A stretch of 64,000 bases of DNA from Granulicella sibirica (GTDB lineage: Bacteria > Acidobacteriota > Terriglobia > Terriglobales > Acidobacteriaceae): positions 2,108,001 through 2,172,000 of the forward strand of contig NZ_RDSM01000001.1 of NCBI RefSeq assembly GCF_004115155.1, in the 5' to 3' direction. This document shows, piece by piece, positions 23,784-33,198 of the stretch. Under the pieces are notes generated by a model, which saw only the letters and a list, made by a program, of their open reading frames with translations, was not told the DNA's origin and searched no databases. The position numbers and the translations under genes were made by a program. Position 1 is the stretch's first letter; each line of letters starts with the position of its first letter.

Positions 23784-26700
23784 ATGGATGCTCCTTCACT
23801 CTGCCGTCTGCTCTCGGCTGTTCGTTTCCGTCTTCTTGGGCTTGGGCTCGCCCTCTTCTCGGTGGCGAGTCCAGTGAGCCCGTCGGGTTCGTGGCTGTAT
23901 GCGCAGAGCATCTCAACAGCGCAGCTTGCGGGTAGCGTGAAAGATCCGTCAGGGGCGGCGCTTGCCGGGGCGACGGTGACGGCGGCGGATCCGACGAAGG
24001 GGTTCAGCCGCTCGGCGAAGACGGATGCGCAGGGGAACTACCAGATTCTGCAGCTTTCTCCGGGAACGTATAGCGTGACGTTCGACGCGGCGGGGTTCTC
24101 GCCGCTGATTCAGAACAACGTTGTGCTTACCGTCGGCGGACAGGCTGAGCTCCCGGCGACGTTGAAGCTTGGTGGCGCGAAGGAGACGGTGGTCGTCAAC
24201 GCGAATGCGGAGATTATCGAGACGCAGCGCAGCTCGCAGGGCACGACGGTCGATCAGCTTCGCATCACGAACCTGCCGACGAATGGCAGGAACTACATCA
24301 ACTTCACCCTGACGAACTCGCAGATTGCACGCGATGCCGCGCCGTCAGTGGGTGCGATCCCGACTTCGGGGCTGAACTTCGGTGGCGTTCGGGCGCGGTC
24401 GAACTCGATCAACGTGGATGGCGCGGATGCGGGGGACTACGTCTCGGGCGGCACGCGCGCGACGGTGTCGCAGGATGCGGTGCAGGAGTTCCAGATCATC
24501 ACGAACGGCTTCGCGGCCGAGTATGGCCGGGCCTCGGGCGGCGTGGTGAACATCGTGACCAAGTCGGGCTCGAACGCCACGCATGCGAGCGCTTTCGGCT
24601 TTCTGCGGAATCGCTACATCCAGGCGACGAACCCATTTTCGAACGTCAACCAACCGGCTTACACACGGGTGCAGGCGGGATTCACGGTGGGCGGGGCGAT
24701 CGTGAAGGATAAAACGTTCTACTTCTTCTCGACCGAGATCACGCGGCGCGAGGAGTCGGGCTTCTCGGTGATCGGCGGGAATAACTTTGGGCTCACCAGC
24801 ATCGATGTGAGCAAGTTCTACGGGGCTCCCGCAGGCGCGCTTTCAATCCAGGGGACGGCGCAGCAGAAGGCTTTTCTTGCGGGCGTGCCGGCGGCGACTC
24901 CGGGGATTCAGCAGTATGTGGCTTTAGTTGGCTCGAGCAGTTCGCTTGCGCTGACGGGGGCGAACCCGGCATTCCTGCAGAGCACGATCGGGGCGAACAA
25001 CTTCGTCACCTCGGGTGCGCCGACACCGGCGAGCTTTACCCCACTCAACTTGCTCATCGGCAACTTCCCTATTCAGGAGAAGACCGAGATCTACTCGCTG
25101 CGGCTCGACCATAAGCTGACGAATAATCAGCAGCTTCTGCTTCGCGCGAATGTGAGCCCGAGTTATCTCACCGGCATCCAGGAGAGCGCGGCCAACCAGA
25201 ATCTTGGGGAGAACAGCTTCTCGCGGACGGCGAGCCAGAGGTTTCATGACTTCTCCATCCTGGGGCAGCACACCGCGCTGTTCGGGACGAACAAGATCAA
25301 CGAGCTGAGGATCCAGTTCTCGCGGCATCCGATCCGGTTTGCCAACTCGAGCTCGCCGGGGGGCGACTCAGCAGCCGTCAATATCCCGGGTTTCGCTTAC
25401 TTCGGCAAGACGCCGTTTTCGGTCGTGGATCGCATCGAGGATCAAACACAGTTGCAGGATAACTTCACCTACACGCTGGGATCGCACACGCTCAAGGCCG
25501 GGATCGATCTTCGGTACATTCCGATCAACCTGACGCAGGGACAGCTCTACGGCGGCGGCGACTACAGTTTCGCGGGGCTTAATGCGACGGATGTGTCTCC
25601 GGCGCTTGCGGGTTTGCCGGGGTTCTCTCCGATACAGGCGTATGGGCTTGGGATTCCGCAATCGTTCGTGCAGGGGATCGGGTCGACGAGCTACAAGTAC
25701 GACCTGAAGACGCTGGGAGCGTTTGTGCAGGATTCGTGGCGCGTGACCTCGCGGCTGACGCTGAACTACGGTGTGCGCTATGACATCGAGGCGTTCCCAA
25801 CGCAGCTTGCCTTGAACTTCAATACCAACCAGGCGGAGCGGCTGTTCGGGGTGCGCGAGGGGATTCGGCTGCGGGATGACAACGTTGCGCCGCGCGTGGG
25901 ACTGGCGTACGACCTTCGCGGCGATGGACGGACCGTGCTGCGGGGGAACTATGGGCTCTTCTACGATCGCGCGCCGGGTAACCTGCAGTCGCAGTCGTCC
26001 ATCTTCAACTCGACGAAGACGCCTCTGGTGATCCTTGCGGGCGGGTCGCCCTGCACCGCGGCAAGCACGGTGAGTCCGACGAATCTGAATGCGACGAATA
26101 CGTTCCAGGGGTCGCTGTCGAACGCGAATTGCCTTCCCGTCGCTAGCCTGAACTATCTGCCCGGACAGCAGCGGTTCGATCCGAATAACTCGGCTTCGCT
26201 CTTCGCGAACCAGAACTTCCTCGCGGCAGGCTTTCCGCTGGCGATCCTTCCCTCGGGACTGCCTGCTGACCTGAACTACAAGACGCCCTACGTGCAGCAG
26301 ATCTCGTTCGGCGTTGAGCAGGATCTCGGGCACCAGCTTTCGATCAACATCGCTTACAACTCGACGGGCGGCAGGCATTTGAATCGGCCGGTGAACGTGA
26401 ACCCGGTGAACCCGGCGCTTCTGGTGACGAACTGGCGGAATGCGAATGCGGCGGTGGCGGCGGGCGTCGCGGGCGTGTTGCCAGGGACGTCGCAGGCGGC
26501 GGTGGCGAGTCCGACCTCGAACCCGCTTACGGTGGCGACGGCTTCCGGGACGGTTCCGTGCGGCGTTGGGCCTGCGGGGCCCTATGTTGCGCCTCCGCTG
26601 TTGAACTTCTTTCGGCGGTCGGGGCTGAATACTTCGCTGGCAAGTTTTCTGACTTCGCAGGGTGCCGGGCAATGCGTGGCGCTGGCGAGCCAGGTTGCGC

Positions 26701-27521
26701 TGGCCGATGGGCTTGGGGTGGGGATTGCGGTGCCGTTCGGCGATATGAGCCCGAACCTCACGACGGGGACTTCGAGCTACAACGGACTGTCGCTGAACCT
26801 GAAGAAGCGGTTCTCGAGCAACTACGAGTTTCTTGCGAGCTATACCTTCTCGCACGCGATCGACGACTCGACCGACGTCGTCTCGACGGCCGATGCGCCG
26901 CAGAACAACTTCAACCCGAACGGCGAGCGGTCGGTGTCGACCTTCGACCAGAGGCATCGCTTCGTGCTCTCGGGGGTGTACAACTCGGGCAAGATCTCCG
27001 GCACGATGTTCGGGTCAGGATTCCTGCCGGGGGTGTTTTCCGGCGTCACGGTTGCGCCCATCATCGAGATTTCGTCCGGGCGGCCGTTCAACATCCTCAC
27101 CGGGACCGATACAAACTTCGACTTCAACTCGCTCACCGATCGTCCAAACGCGGTTGCGCCTGGGACGGCGGCAAATGGGTGTGGAAGCGTTCCGGTGGCT
27201 TCGACGTATTCACCGACGGGAGCGTTCAACGCGCCGTGCTACATCGACGCTCCGGCGAGCGCCGCGATCGGGAGCAGCTACTTCAACGGGAACGTCGGCA
27301 GGAATACGGGGGTGAAGCCGTACGTCGTGTTTACCGATCTGCGGCTTGCCAAGGCGATCGCGTTAAAGCACGACATGGCGCTGCAGATCACGGCGGACGC
27401 CTTCAACCTCATCAACAAGAACAACACCCTCGACGTTAACCTTTTGTATACCAATGCCGGGCAGGAGACCGCGGCGTCCGATCCCCGGCAATTCCAATTC
27501 GGAGCACGGCTTTCGTTCTAA
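23784..27521 (+). CDS. Oar-type TonB-dependent receptor with carboxypeptidase-regulatory-like domain (1)
   Basis: A 1245-aa outer-membrane protein. After a signal peptide ending near LYAQS come a carboxypeptidase-regulatory-like beta-sandwich (AGSVKDPSGAALAGATVTAAD ... LSPGTYSVTFDAAGFSP), a plug (LPTNGRNYINFTL, VSQDAVQEFQIITNGFAAE, SGGVVNIVTKSGSN) and a large beta-barrel with GVRYDIEAFP, RVGLAYDL and LASYTFSHAIDDSTD, ending in an aromatic residue (FGARLSF). The family takes up oligomeric substrates or is related to OmpA-like Oar of Myxococcus. GTG/TTG codons upstream would extend the frame to 23763; ATG 23784 fits the signal peptide. An 850-aa secreted protein follows 66 bp later. Confidence 0.92.
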   Translation: MDAPSLCRLLSAVRFRLLGLGLALFSVASPVSPSGSWLYAQSISTAQLAGSVKDPSGAALAGATVTAADPTKGFSRSAKTDAQGNYQILQLSPGTYSVTFDAAGFSPLIQNNVVLTVGGQAELPATLKLGGAKETVVVNANAEIIETQRSSQGTTVDQLRITNLPTNGRNYINFTLTNSQIARDAAPSVGAIPTSGLNFGGVRARSNSINVDGADAGDYVSGGTRATVSQDAVQEFQIITNGFAAEYGRASGGVVNIVTKSGSNATHASAFGFLRNRYIQATNPFSNVNQPAYTRVQAGFTVGGAIVKDKTFYFFSTEITRREESGFSVIGGNNFGLTSIDVSKFYGAPAGALSIQGTAQQKAFLAGVPAATPGIQQYVALVGSSSSLALTGANPAFLQSTIGANNFVTSGAPTPASFTPLNLLIGNFPIQEKTEIYSLRLDHKLTNNQQLLLRANVSPSYLTGIQESAANQNLGENSFSRTASQRFHDFSILGQHTALFGTNKINELRIQFSRHPIRFANSSSPGGDSAAVNIPGFAYFGKTPFSVVDRIEDQTQLQDNFTYTLGSHTLKAGIDLRYIPINLTQGQLYGGGDYSFAGLNATDVSPALAGLPGFSPIQAYGLGIPQSFVQGIGSTSYKYDLKTLGAFVQDSWRVTSRLTLNYGVRYDIEAFPTQLALNFNTNQAERLFGVREGIRLRDDNVAPRVGLAYDLRGDGRTVLRGNYGLFYDRAPGNLQSQSSIFNSTKTPLVILAGGSPCTAASTVSPTNLNATNTFQGSLSNANCLPVASLNYLPGQQRFDPNNSASLFANQNFLAAGFPLAILPSGLPADLNYKTPYVQQISFGVEQDLGHQLSINIAYNSTGGRHLNRPVNVNPVNPALLVTNWRNANAAVAAGVAGVLPGTSQAAVASPTSNPLTVATASGTVPCGVGPAGPYVAPPLLNFFRRSGLNTSLASFLTSQGAGQCVALASQVALADGLGVGIAVPFGDMSPNLTTGTSSYNGLSLNLKKRFSSNYEFLASYTFSHAIDDSTDVVSTADAPQNNFNPNGERSVSTFDQRHRFVLSGVYNSGKISGTMFGSGFLPGVFSGVTVAPIIEISSGRPFNILTGTDTNFDFNSLTDRPNAVAPGTAANGCGSVPVASTYSPTGAFNAPCYIDAPASAAIGSSYFNGNVGRNTGVKPYVVFTDLRLAKAIALKHDMALQITADAFNLINKNNTLDVNLLYTNAGQETAASDPRQFQFGARLSF

Positions 27522-27587
27522 ACGACTTCGCCCTCGGCGCGTCCCGCAAGTGACAGTGCGGTAATGCCGCGCGTCTAAAATGGGACT

Positions 27588-30140
27588 ATGGCGAAGCTGC
27601 ACCATCTTGCACGTTCTCTTGCTTCACTTGTTCTGCTCGGTATCGGAACAAGCGCGGCGCGCGCGGATGGCAACCGCTTTGATCTCGCAGGCCCGAAGGT
27701 CGAAGTGCGCGTGACACGGAACGAGAAGATGCTGCCGATCGCCTTCGTGCCTAATCTGCAGGCGGGCGACAAAGTTTGGCTGCACCCGGATCTGCCGGAG
27801 ACGCAGTCGGTGAAATACCTGATGGTGGTGGCATTCCTGCGTGGAACGACCAATCCTCCGCCCGATGACTGGTTTATTCGGATCGAGACGTGGAACAGGA
27901 AGGTGCGGGAAGAAGGTGTCGAGGTCGTGGTTCCCGCTGAGGCGCAGCAGGCTCTTGTGTTTCTGGCGCCAGTGACTGGTGGAGACTTTACGACACTGCG
28001 TTCGGCGGTGCGGGGGCGTCCCGGAGTGTTTGTCCGGGCATCGCAGGATCTGAATGAGGCCGGATTTGAGCAGGCGCGCATCGAGAAGTACCTTGCGTCG
28101 ATACGGCAGGTTCCGCCGGGAGACGCGAAGGAACTGCTCGATCACTCGAATCTGCTGGCGCGAACGCTTGCCCTGAGACCGAATCCGGAGTGCTTCAAGC
28201 GCGATGTCGATCAGCAGTACAACTGCCTGACCCAGAGCGGAAGCCAGATGCTGCTCGACGACGGGCACGGGCAGACGATTGCTGCCGCCCTCACCACGGG
28301 ACCGGGCTCCGACTTCATTACGGCCGCGAGCTATACCGGGGCGGCGGGGGCGGGTGTTTATAGCGCGTATGTGGGCGCGATCGTCGATCTTGGACGCATT
28401 CTGAATGGGCTCCATACGGCGCAATATCAGTACATCCCGGCGATTGCGTTTCCGCAGGACGAGAGCCTGAACCTGCGGCTCAACACGCCGCCCTCGTTCA
28501 ACAACCCGAAGTCGGTGATCGTGATCGGGCTGCCGTCGATCCAGAAAGCGGCGGTTCCGCCTCTGCGCACGACCGATGCGAAGCACATTACATGCCTGCT
28601 GCAGCCGAATGTGGCGATTCCGGTCGAGGGAGCGCCGCTGGTGTTTTCGACGGACTACGCGCATGATCTCGTGCTTCATCTGAGCTCTCCGCCGAAGAGC
28701 GGACCGCAGGATCTACCGCTCCGTCCTGACGCGTACCAGGGCGGGCTGGTGCTGGCGAAGGAGTCGCCGCGCCATGCTCTTCCCGAGGCTTTGCCGGTTG
28801 CTGGAAAGGTGTCTTCTTCGGCGGTCGAGCCTGCTCCGACAAAGCCTGCGCAGGCACCCGGCGGGCCGCTGGTTGGGACTGTTCGTGGCTTCTGGGGATT
28901 CGATACGTTTGAAGGGCCGACGGTTCCGTTGCAGGACGTTCCGGGAGCGGGTTGGAAGGCAACCTCGGGAGAGCCGCTGATCGCGGGACGAGAGGACCAC
29001 CTGACGCTGACGTCGAGCGGCAGCGCCTGTTTGCAGACGATCGGCTTCAACGCCGCCGGCACGGAAAAGAAGCTGACTTGGAAGCCCGGCGACGAGGCGA
29101 ATGCGATCAACGTAACGCTTCCGCTTTCGTCGACCGGGCCGGGTTCGCTGCAGCTCGATGTGCATCAGTACGGTGCGCCGTCGCCGGTTCCGGTCGACAT
29201 CCGGACTTACTCCGAGCCGGCGAAGCTCGAGGGGATTTCGCTGCATGTCGGGGACAGGATGGCGACGCTGTCGGGTCAGCATCTCGACCAGGTGAAGCAG
29301 ATGAAGATCAACGATCTGCAGTTCGCGCCGTCGGCTGGGTACACCTCCGACACGCTCGCGCTGACGCTGCCGGATGCCGCCTCGGCACCGAACTTCAAAG
29401 TGGGGGAGAAGCTTGCGGCGCACGTGGCCCTGGCCGATGGCCGCGTGCTCGATGTGCCGGTAACGGTCGCGGCGCCGCGTCCCTCGATCACGATCAAGAG
29501 TAAGTCGACCCCGAAGGACAAGGATGCGCCGATCAAGCTCGTGAACAATGACGACCTGCGCGTCGATCAGCCGATCACGCTTGTGCTGAAGTCTCCGACG
29601 CCGATTCCACGGACGGAGACGATCGAGGTGGGCACGCAGGATGCTTCGCTGAGCGCGAAACTTGACTTCGCCTCCGGCGCGCTGGTTCTGCAGGATCAGC
29701 ACACGCTGCGTGTGACCTTCGATCCGTTGAAGGCGTTTGGGCCGTCGATCTTCGGTCCGGTTCGTCTGCGGGCGGTGCAGCCTGGGATGGATCCGGGCGA
29801 CTGGGTTCCGCTGGCGACGCTAGTTCGCCTGCCGACGGCGGACGCGCTCAACTGCCCAAGCGATGCGGCGAAGCCGTGCACGCTGACTGGGTCGAGCCTC
29901 TTTCTTATCGATTCCATCGCGCCAGACGAAGCGCTGACGTCGCCGATGACGGTGCCGGAAGATCTCTCGGATACGACGCTCGCCGTTCCTCATCCCGCGG
30001 GAGGCATGCTCTACCTGCGACTGCGGGATGATAAGAATGCCATCGCTTCGCTGACGCTTCCGGTACAGCCTGAGCCTACGTCGGTGCGGCCGTCGCCTCC
30101 TTCGCGCGCGGCGAAGGCTTCGACGACTGCTTCCAACTAG
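27588..30140 (+). CDS. Large secreted protein of unknown function with an IPT/TIG-like segment
   Basis: An 850-aa exported protein with a signal peptide (LARSLASLVLLGIGTSAARA). I do not recognise the family. Residues about 30-360 are a mixed region with a Cys pair (PECFKRDVDQQYNC). A Pro-rich linker follows near 390-430. Residues about 545-640 (ISLHVGDRMATLSGQHLDQV, KINDLQFAP) resemble an IPT/TIG immunoglobulin fold, and several further beta-rich segments follow. No catalytic motif was found. Its position 66 bp behind a TonB-dependent receptor on the same strand suggests a partner at the cell surface, which is inference. It converges with the M1 peptidase gene with 3 bp between stops. Confidence 0.72.
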   Translation: MAKLHHLARSLASLVLLGIGTSAARADGNRFDLAGPKVEVRVTRNEKMLPIAFVPNLQAGDKVWLHPDLPETQSVKYLMVVAFLRGTTNPPPDDWFIRIETWNRKVREEGVEVVVPAEAQQALVFLAPVTGGDFTTLRSAVRGRPGVFVRASQDLNEAGFEQARIEKYLASIRQVPPGDAKELLDHSNLLARTLALRPNPECFKRDVDQQYNCLTQSGSQMLLDDGHGQTIAAALTTGPGSDFITAASYTGAAGAGVYSAYVGAIVDLGRILNGLHTAQYQYIPAIAFPQDESLNLRLNTPPSFNNPKSVIVIGLPSIQKAAVPPLRTTDAKHITCLLQPNVAIPVEGAPLVFSTDYAHDLVLHLSSPPKSGPQDLPLRPDAYQGGLVLAKESPRHALPEALPVAGKVSSSAVEPAPTKPAQAPGGPLVGTVRGFWGFDTFEGPTVPLQDVPGAGWKATSGEPLIAGREDHLTLTSSGSACLQTIGFNAAGTEKKLTWKPGDEANAINVTLPLSSTGPGSLQLDVHQYGAPSPVPVDIRTYSEPAKLEGISLHVGDRMATLSGQHLDQVKQMKINDLQFAPSAGYTSDTLALTLPDAASAPNFKVGEKLAAHVALADGRVLDVPVTVAAPRPSITIKSKSTPKDKDAPIKLVNNDDLRVDQPITLVLKSPTPIPRTETIEVGTQDASLSAKLDFASGALVLQDQHTLRVTFDPLKAFGPSIFGPVRLRAVQPGMDPGDWVPLATLVRLPTADALNCPSDAAKPCTLTGSSLFLIDSIAPDEALTSPMTVPEDLSDTTLAVPHPAGGMLYLRLRDDKNAIASLTLPVQPEPTSVRPSPPSRAAKASTTASN

Positions 30141-30143
30141 CGG

Positions 30144-32156
30144 CTACTGTTTTTCTACTTCGATGTAGTAGCGATCTGTGGCGACGGCGAACGCCTTGCT
30201 GTTGAGCGGCGTCTTCATCGTCTGCCATGTGGTGGTTGGCTTCATGCGTTGCAGGGGCTGATCGGGCTGGCCGTTACTGAAGTCGACGGGCATGGCGAAC
30301 TTCGGCTCGTCGGCCTTCCAGCGATAGTCGACGGTGTCTGCGGCGTCGTTGAACTTAAGCTCGAGGACCGGGATCGCGGCGTGGCGCAGGTACTCATCGA
30401 AGATGGGTGTCAGATCCATGCCGGTGCGCTGGTTAAAGAAGTTGACGACATCCTCGGTCATGATGGTCTTGTACTTGAACGTCTGGTAGAAGTCGTGGAT
30501 CATGGCGAACCACTTCGGATCGTCGTCGACGATGCCGCGCAGCGTGTTGATGAAGAGCGCGCCCTTGAAGTACATGTCCTGCGGCGGTTCCACGTTCTGG
30601 TTGTGGGGCGGGATGATGGGCGTAAGGTTGTGCACCTTCTTCTTGAGCGCGTTGACGTAGGCGACCTCGTCGTCGCGGCCCCACATGTACTCGACGTACA
30701 GGCATTCGAGGTAGGTGGTCCAGCCCTCGTGAATCCACATATCGGAACGATCGGCGGCGGTGACCGCGTTGCCGAACCACTCGTGCCCACTCTCGTGAAT
30801 GATGATGAAGTCGAAGCGCAGGCTGATGCCGATGCCGGTCCAGTCGCGATTCAGATAGCCGTTGGCGTAGCGGTTGCCGTAGGCGACGGCGCTTTGATGT
30901 TCCATGCCGGAGTAGGGCACCTCGATGAGTTTGAAGCCATCGCGGATGAAAGGGTAGTCGCCGAAGTAGTGCTCGTAGGCGTCGATCATCGAGGGCGTTT
31001 GGGCGAACTGCGTTTTCGCTTTCTCGAGGTTCTCGGGGAGCACGTAGTAGTCGAGCGAGAGGCCTTTGTGGGTGTCGCTGAAGTGGGTGTAGTCGCCGAT
31101 GTTGAGCGACACGTCGTAGTTGTTGATGGGGTAGCTGACGTGCCAGTCCCAGCGGGTGTAGCCGTCGCCGAGATCGGTCTTGCCGACGAAGCGTCCATTC
31201 GAGACATCGGTCAGCGCGTTCGGAACGGCGACGCTGATGTCCATGGACTCGACCTCATCCTTCCACTGATCTTTATTCGGCCACCAGACGCTCGCGCCTT
31301 CCTCTTCGCAGGCGGTGTTGATCCACGGACGCCCTGCGGGATCGGTCTTGAAGGTCATGCCGCCGAAGCGGCCACCCTCGACGGGATTGCCCGAGTAGAA
31401 GAAGTCGATGGCGTAGGTCTTGCCCTTGCGGAGCTTTTTGGGAAAGTCGATAAAGACGGCGCGCTCTTCGCGGGTGTACTTGAGCGGAGCGCCGAGAGTT
31501 TTTCCGGCTTCGTCGACGGAGACGATCTTGTCCACAGCGAGCGCCTGCACGAGATCGAGCTGGATGCGCGTCCCGTCTTGCAGCATGCGAAAGCGGACGG
31601 TGTTCTTGCCGGTGATCGACTTCTTCTCCGGGTCGACGCGGACGTCGAGATGGTAGCTCAGGAGATCGTTGTTCGCGCGGGATGGGCCGTAGGCTCCGCG
31701 CAGGAGATCATCTTTTGTCACAGGCTTGGGAGCTTCGGGAGCACGCTGGGCCTGGGGCGTTCCCGGCGTAAAAGCCCTGCCGGTGTTCACCGAGGCATCG
31801 GGCTGGGCTGGAAGCACCATGACGCCGCCCCCGCTGGCGACCTGGAGACGCACCGAGTCGAGCGAAACCGATTCGCCGTCGCCCGGTACGGTAAAGGTGG
31901 GAAGGCATTGCCTGACGAAGCCCTGCGCCTCGACGCAGACGGTGTAGGAGCCCTGTGCCTGCGGCTCGAACCGGAAGCTGCCGTCGCCAGCCGCATGTGT
32001 GGTGAGCGCGGCGCGGCTATGATCCGTGGGAAAGAGAACGACCGAAGCCGTGGACACCGGAGCGCTCGACTGATCGAGGACCGTACCCTTGATAGCTGCC
32101 TTATCCGCTCCGGCCAGCAGGCTGCCCAGGAGAAACACCGTTGCCGCAATCCGCAT
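30144..32156 (-). CDS. Secreted M1 family zinc aminopeptidase with carboxypeptidase-regulatory-like domain
   Basis: A 670-aa exported enzyme: signal peptide ending LLAGA, a carboxypeptidase-regulatory-like domain (IKGTVLDQSSAPVSTASVVL to about residue 110), then an M1 peptidase. The substrate motif is GMEHQSAVAYG (variant of GxMEN), and the zinc site is HESGHEW at 454-460 plus the downstream Glu in MWIHEGWTTYLE. It should remove N-terminal residues from peptides outside the cytoplasmic membrane. The N-terminal tail domain (DSFRMLQDGTRIQLDLV) of M1 enzymes is also present at about 150-290. ATG start without ambiguity. Confidence 0.92.
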   Translation of the reverse strand: MRIAATVFLLGSLLAGADKAAIKGTVLDQSSAPVSTASVVLFPTDHSRAALTTHAAGDGSFRFEPQAQGSYTVCVEAQGFVRQCLPTFTVPGDGESVSLDSVRLQVASGGGVMVLPAQPDASVNTGRAFTPGTPQAQRAPEAPKPVTKDDLLRGAYGPSRANNDLLSYHLDVRVDPEKKSITGKNTVRFRMLQDGTRIQLDLVQALAVDKIVSVDEAGKTLGAPLKYTREERAVFIDFPKKLRKGKTYAIDFFYSGNPVEGGRFGGMTFKTDPAGRPWINTACEEEGASVWWPNKDQWKDEVESMDISVAVPNALTDVSNGRFVGKTDLGDGYTRWDWHVSYPINNYDVSLNIGDYTHFSDTHKGLSLDYYVLPENLEKAKTQFAQTPSMIDAYEHYFGDYPFIRDGFKLIEVPYSGMEHQSAVAYGNRYANGYLNRDWTGIGISLRFDFIIIHESGHEWFGNAVTAADRSDMWIHEGWTTYLECLYVEYMWGRDDEVAYVNALKKKVHNLTPIIPPHNQNVEPPQDMYFKGALFINTLRGIVDDDPKWFAMIHDFYQTFKYKTIMTEDVVNFFNQRTGMDLTPIFDEYLRHAAIPVLELKFNDAADTVDYRWKADEPKFAMPVDFSNGQPDQPLQRMKPTTTWQTMKTPLNSKAFAVATDRYYIEVEKQ

Positions 32157-32271
32157 TCGAACAGTCTAGCGAACGTCTCGTCCTCCCCGGCGCAGAAGCA
32201 CTCGACCCGAGCTTCAGAAGCACATACACTCAGCAGGCAGGTATAACGACGAGCCGGAGAACCAGAAGACC

Positions 32272-33198
32272 ATGACCGCCCAAGCCACCACGACTCCCAG
32301 CGCCCAGACCCTTTCGCAGCTCAACGACCACTTCGGCCTCGCCGGTGTGCTCGCCTTCCGGGAGAAGGATGGACTTCTGTTCGCCGACATCACGACCCCC
32401 GCCGCGACCGGCAGCCTGTGCCTTCAGGGCGCGCATCTGCTCGCGTGGCAACCAGCGGGGCAGCAGCCGGTGATCTTCCTGAGCCAGAAATCGGATATGA
32501 CGCCGGGTAAGCCGATTCGAGGCGGTGTGCCGCTCCTCTTCCCGTGGTTCGGACCACGGCACGATGGCAAGGAAGGGCCGATGCACGGATTCGCGCGCAC
32601 GCAGAACTGGAATCTTCAGTTCGCTGCGCTGGCAGGGGAAGACCTGCACCTAACCTTTACGCAGGGTCCGACCGACCTCACCCGCTCGCTCGGCTTCGAT
32701 CACTTTCGCCTCGCCTACGAGGTTGCGATCGGGCACACGTTGAAGCTCAAGCTGACGGTCGCCAACGATGGCGCCGAGCCCCTGCTCTTCGAGGAAGGAA
32801 TGCACAGCTACTTCTGCGTGCAGGACGTTCACGAGATCACGATCACCGGACTTGATGGCACGACCTACATCGACAAGAAGGACGAGTTCAAGAAGAAGCC
32901 GCAGGTCGCCGGCCCCATGCACATCACCGCGCCGACCGATCGCGTCTATCTCGATACGACGTCTTCCCTGGTCATCCATGATCCGGCGGAGCGCCGAGAG
33001 ATCACCATCGAAAAGGTGAACTCCGACACCACGGTGGTGTGGAACCCGTGGGGCGAGATGCCGGATATCCAGCCGAATGGATGGCACGAGTTCGTGTGCG
33101 TCGAGACGGTAAACGCGGGCGATCAGTCGATCTCGCTCGCGCCGGGCAAGACGCACACGATGGAGAGCCATGTCTCGGTCAAGAAGCTGACGGTTTAG
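32272..33198 (+). CDS. D-hexose-6-phosphate mutarotase (YeaD-like aldose 1-epimerase)
   Basis: A 308-aa galactose-mutarotase-like beta-sandwich. Diagnostic segments are GAHLLAWQPAGQQPVIFLS, GKPIRGGVPLLFPWFG, MHGFARTQNW (substrate-binding residues), the catalytic histidine in EEGMHSYFCVQDVHEITITG, and the catalytic glutamate near CVETVNAGDQSISLAPG. The family equilibrates alpha and beta anomers of glucose-6-phosphate and related sugars in the cytosol. The stop overlaps the stop of the opposing muramidase gene by 4 bp. Confidence 0.9.
   Translation: MTAQATTTPSAQTLSQLNDHFGLAGVLAFREKDGLLFADITTPAATGSLCLQGAHLLAWQPAGQQPVIFLSQKSDMTPGKPIRGGVPLLFPWFGPRHDGKEGPMHGFARTQNWNLQFAALAGEDLHLTFTQGPTDLTRSLGFDHFRLAYEVAIGHTLKLKLTVANDGAEPLLFEEGMHSYFCVQDVHEITITGLDGTTYIDKKDEFKKKPQVAGPMHITAPTDRVYLDTTSSLVIHDPAERREITIEKVNSDTTVVWNPWGEMPDIQPNGWHEFVCVETVNAGDQSISLAPGKTHTMESHVSVKKLTV

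Noticed and set aside
30249..32246. 665-codon plus-strand frame opposite the M1 peptidase gene
   Set aside because: Val/Asp/Glu-rich translation with no domain, opposite a gene whose zinc motifs are clear; a shadow frame.
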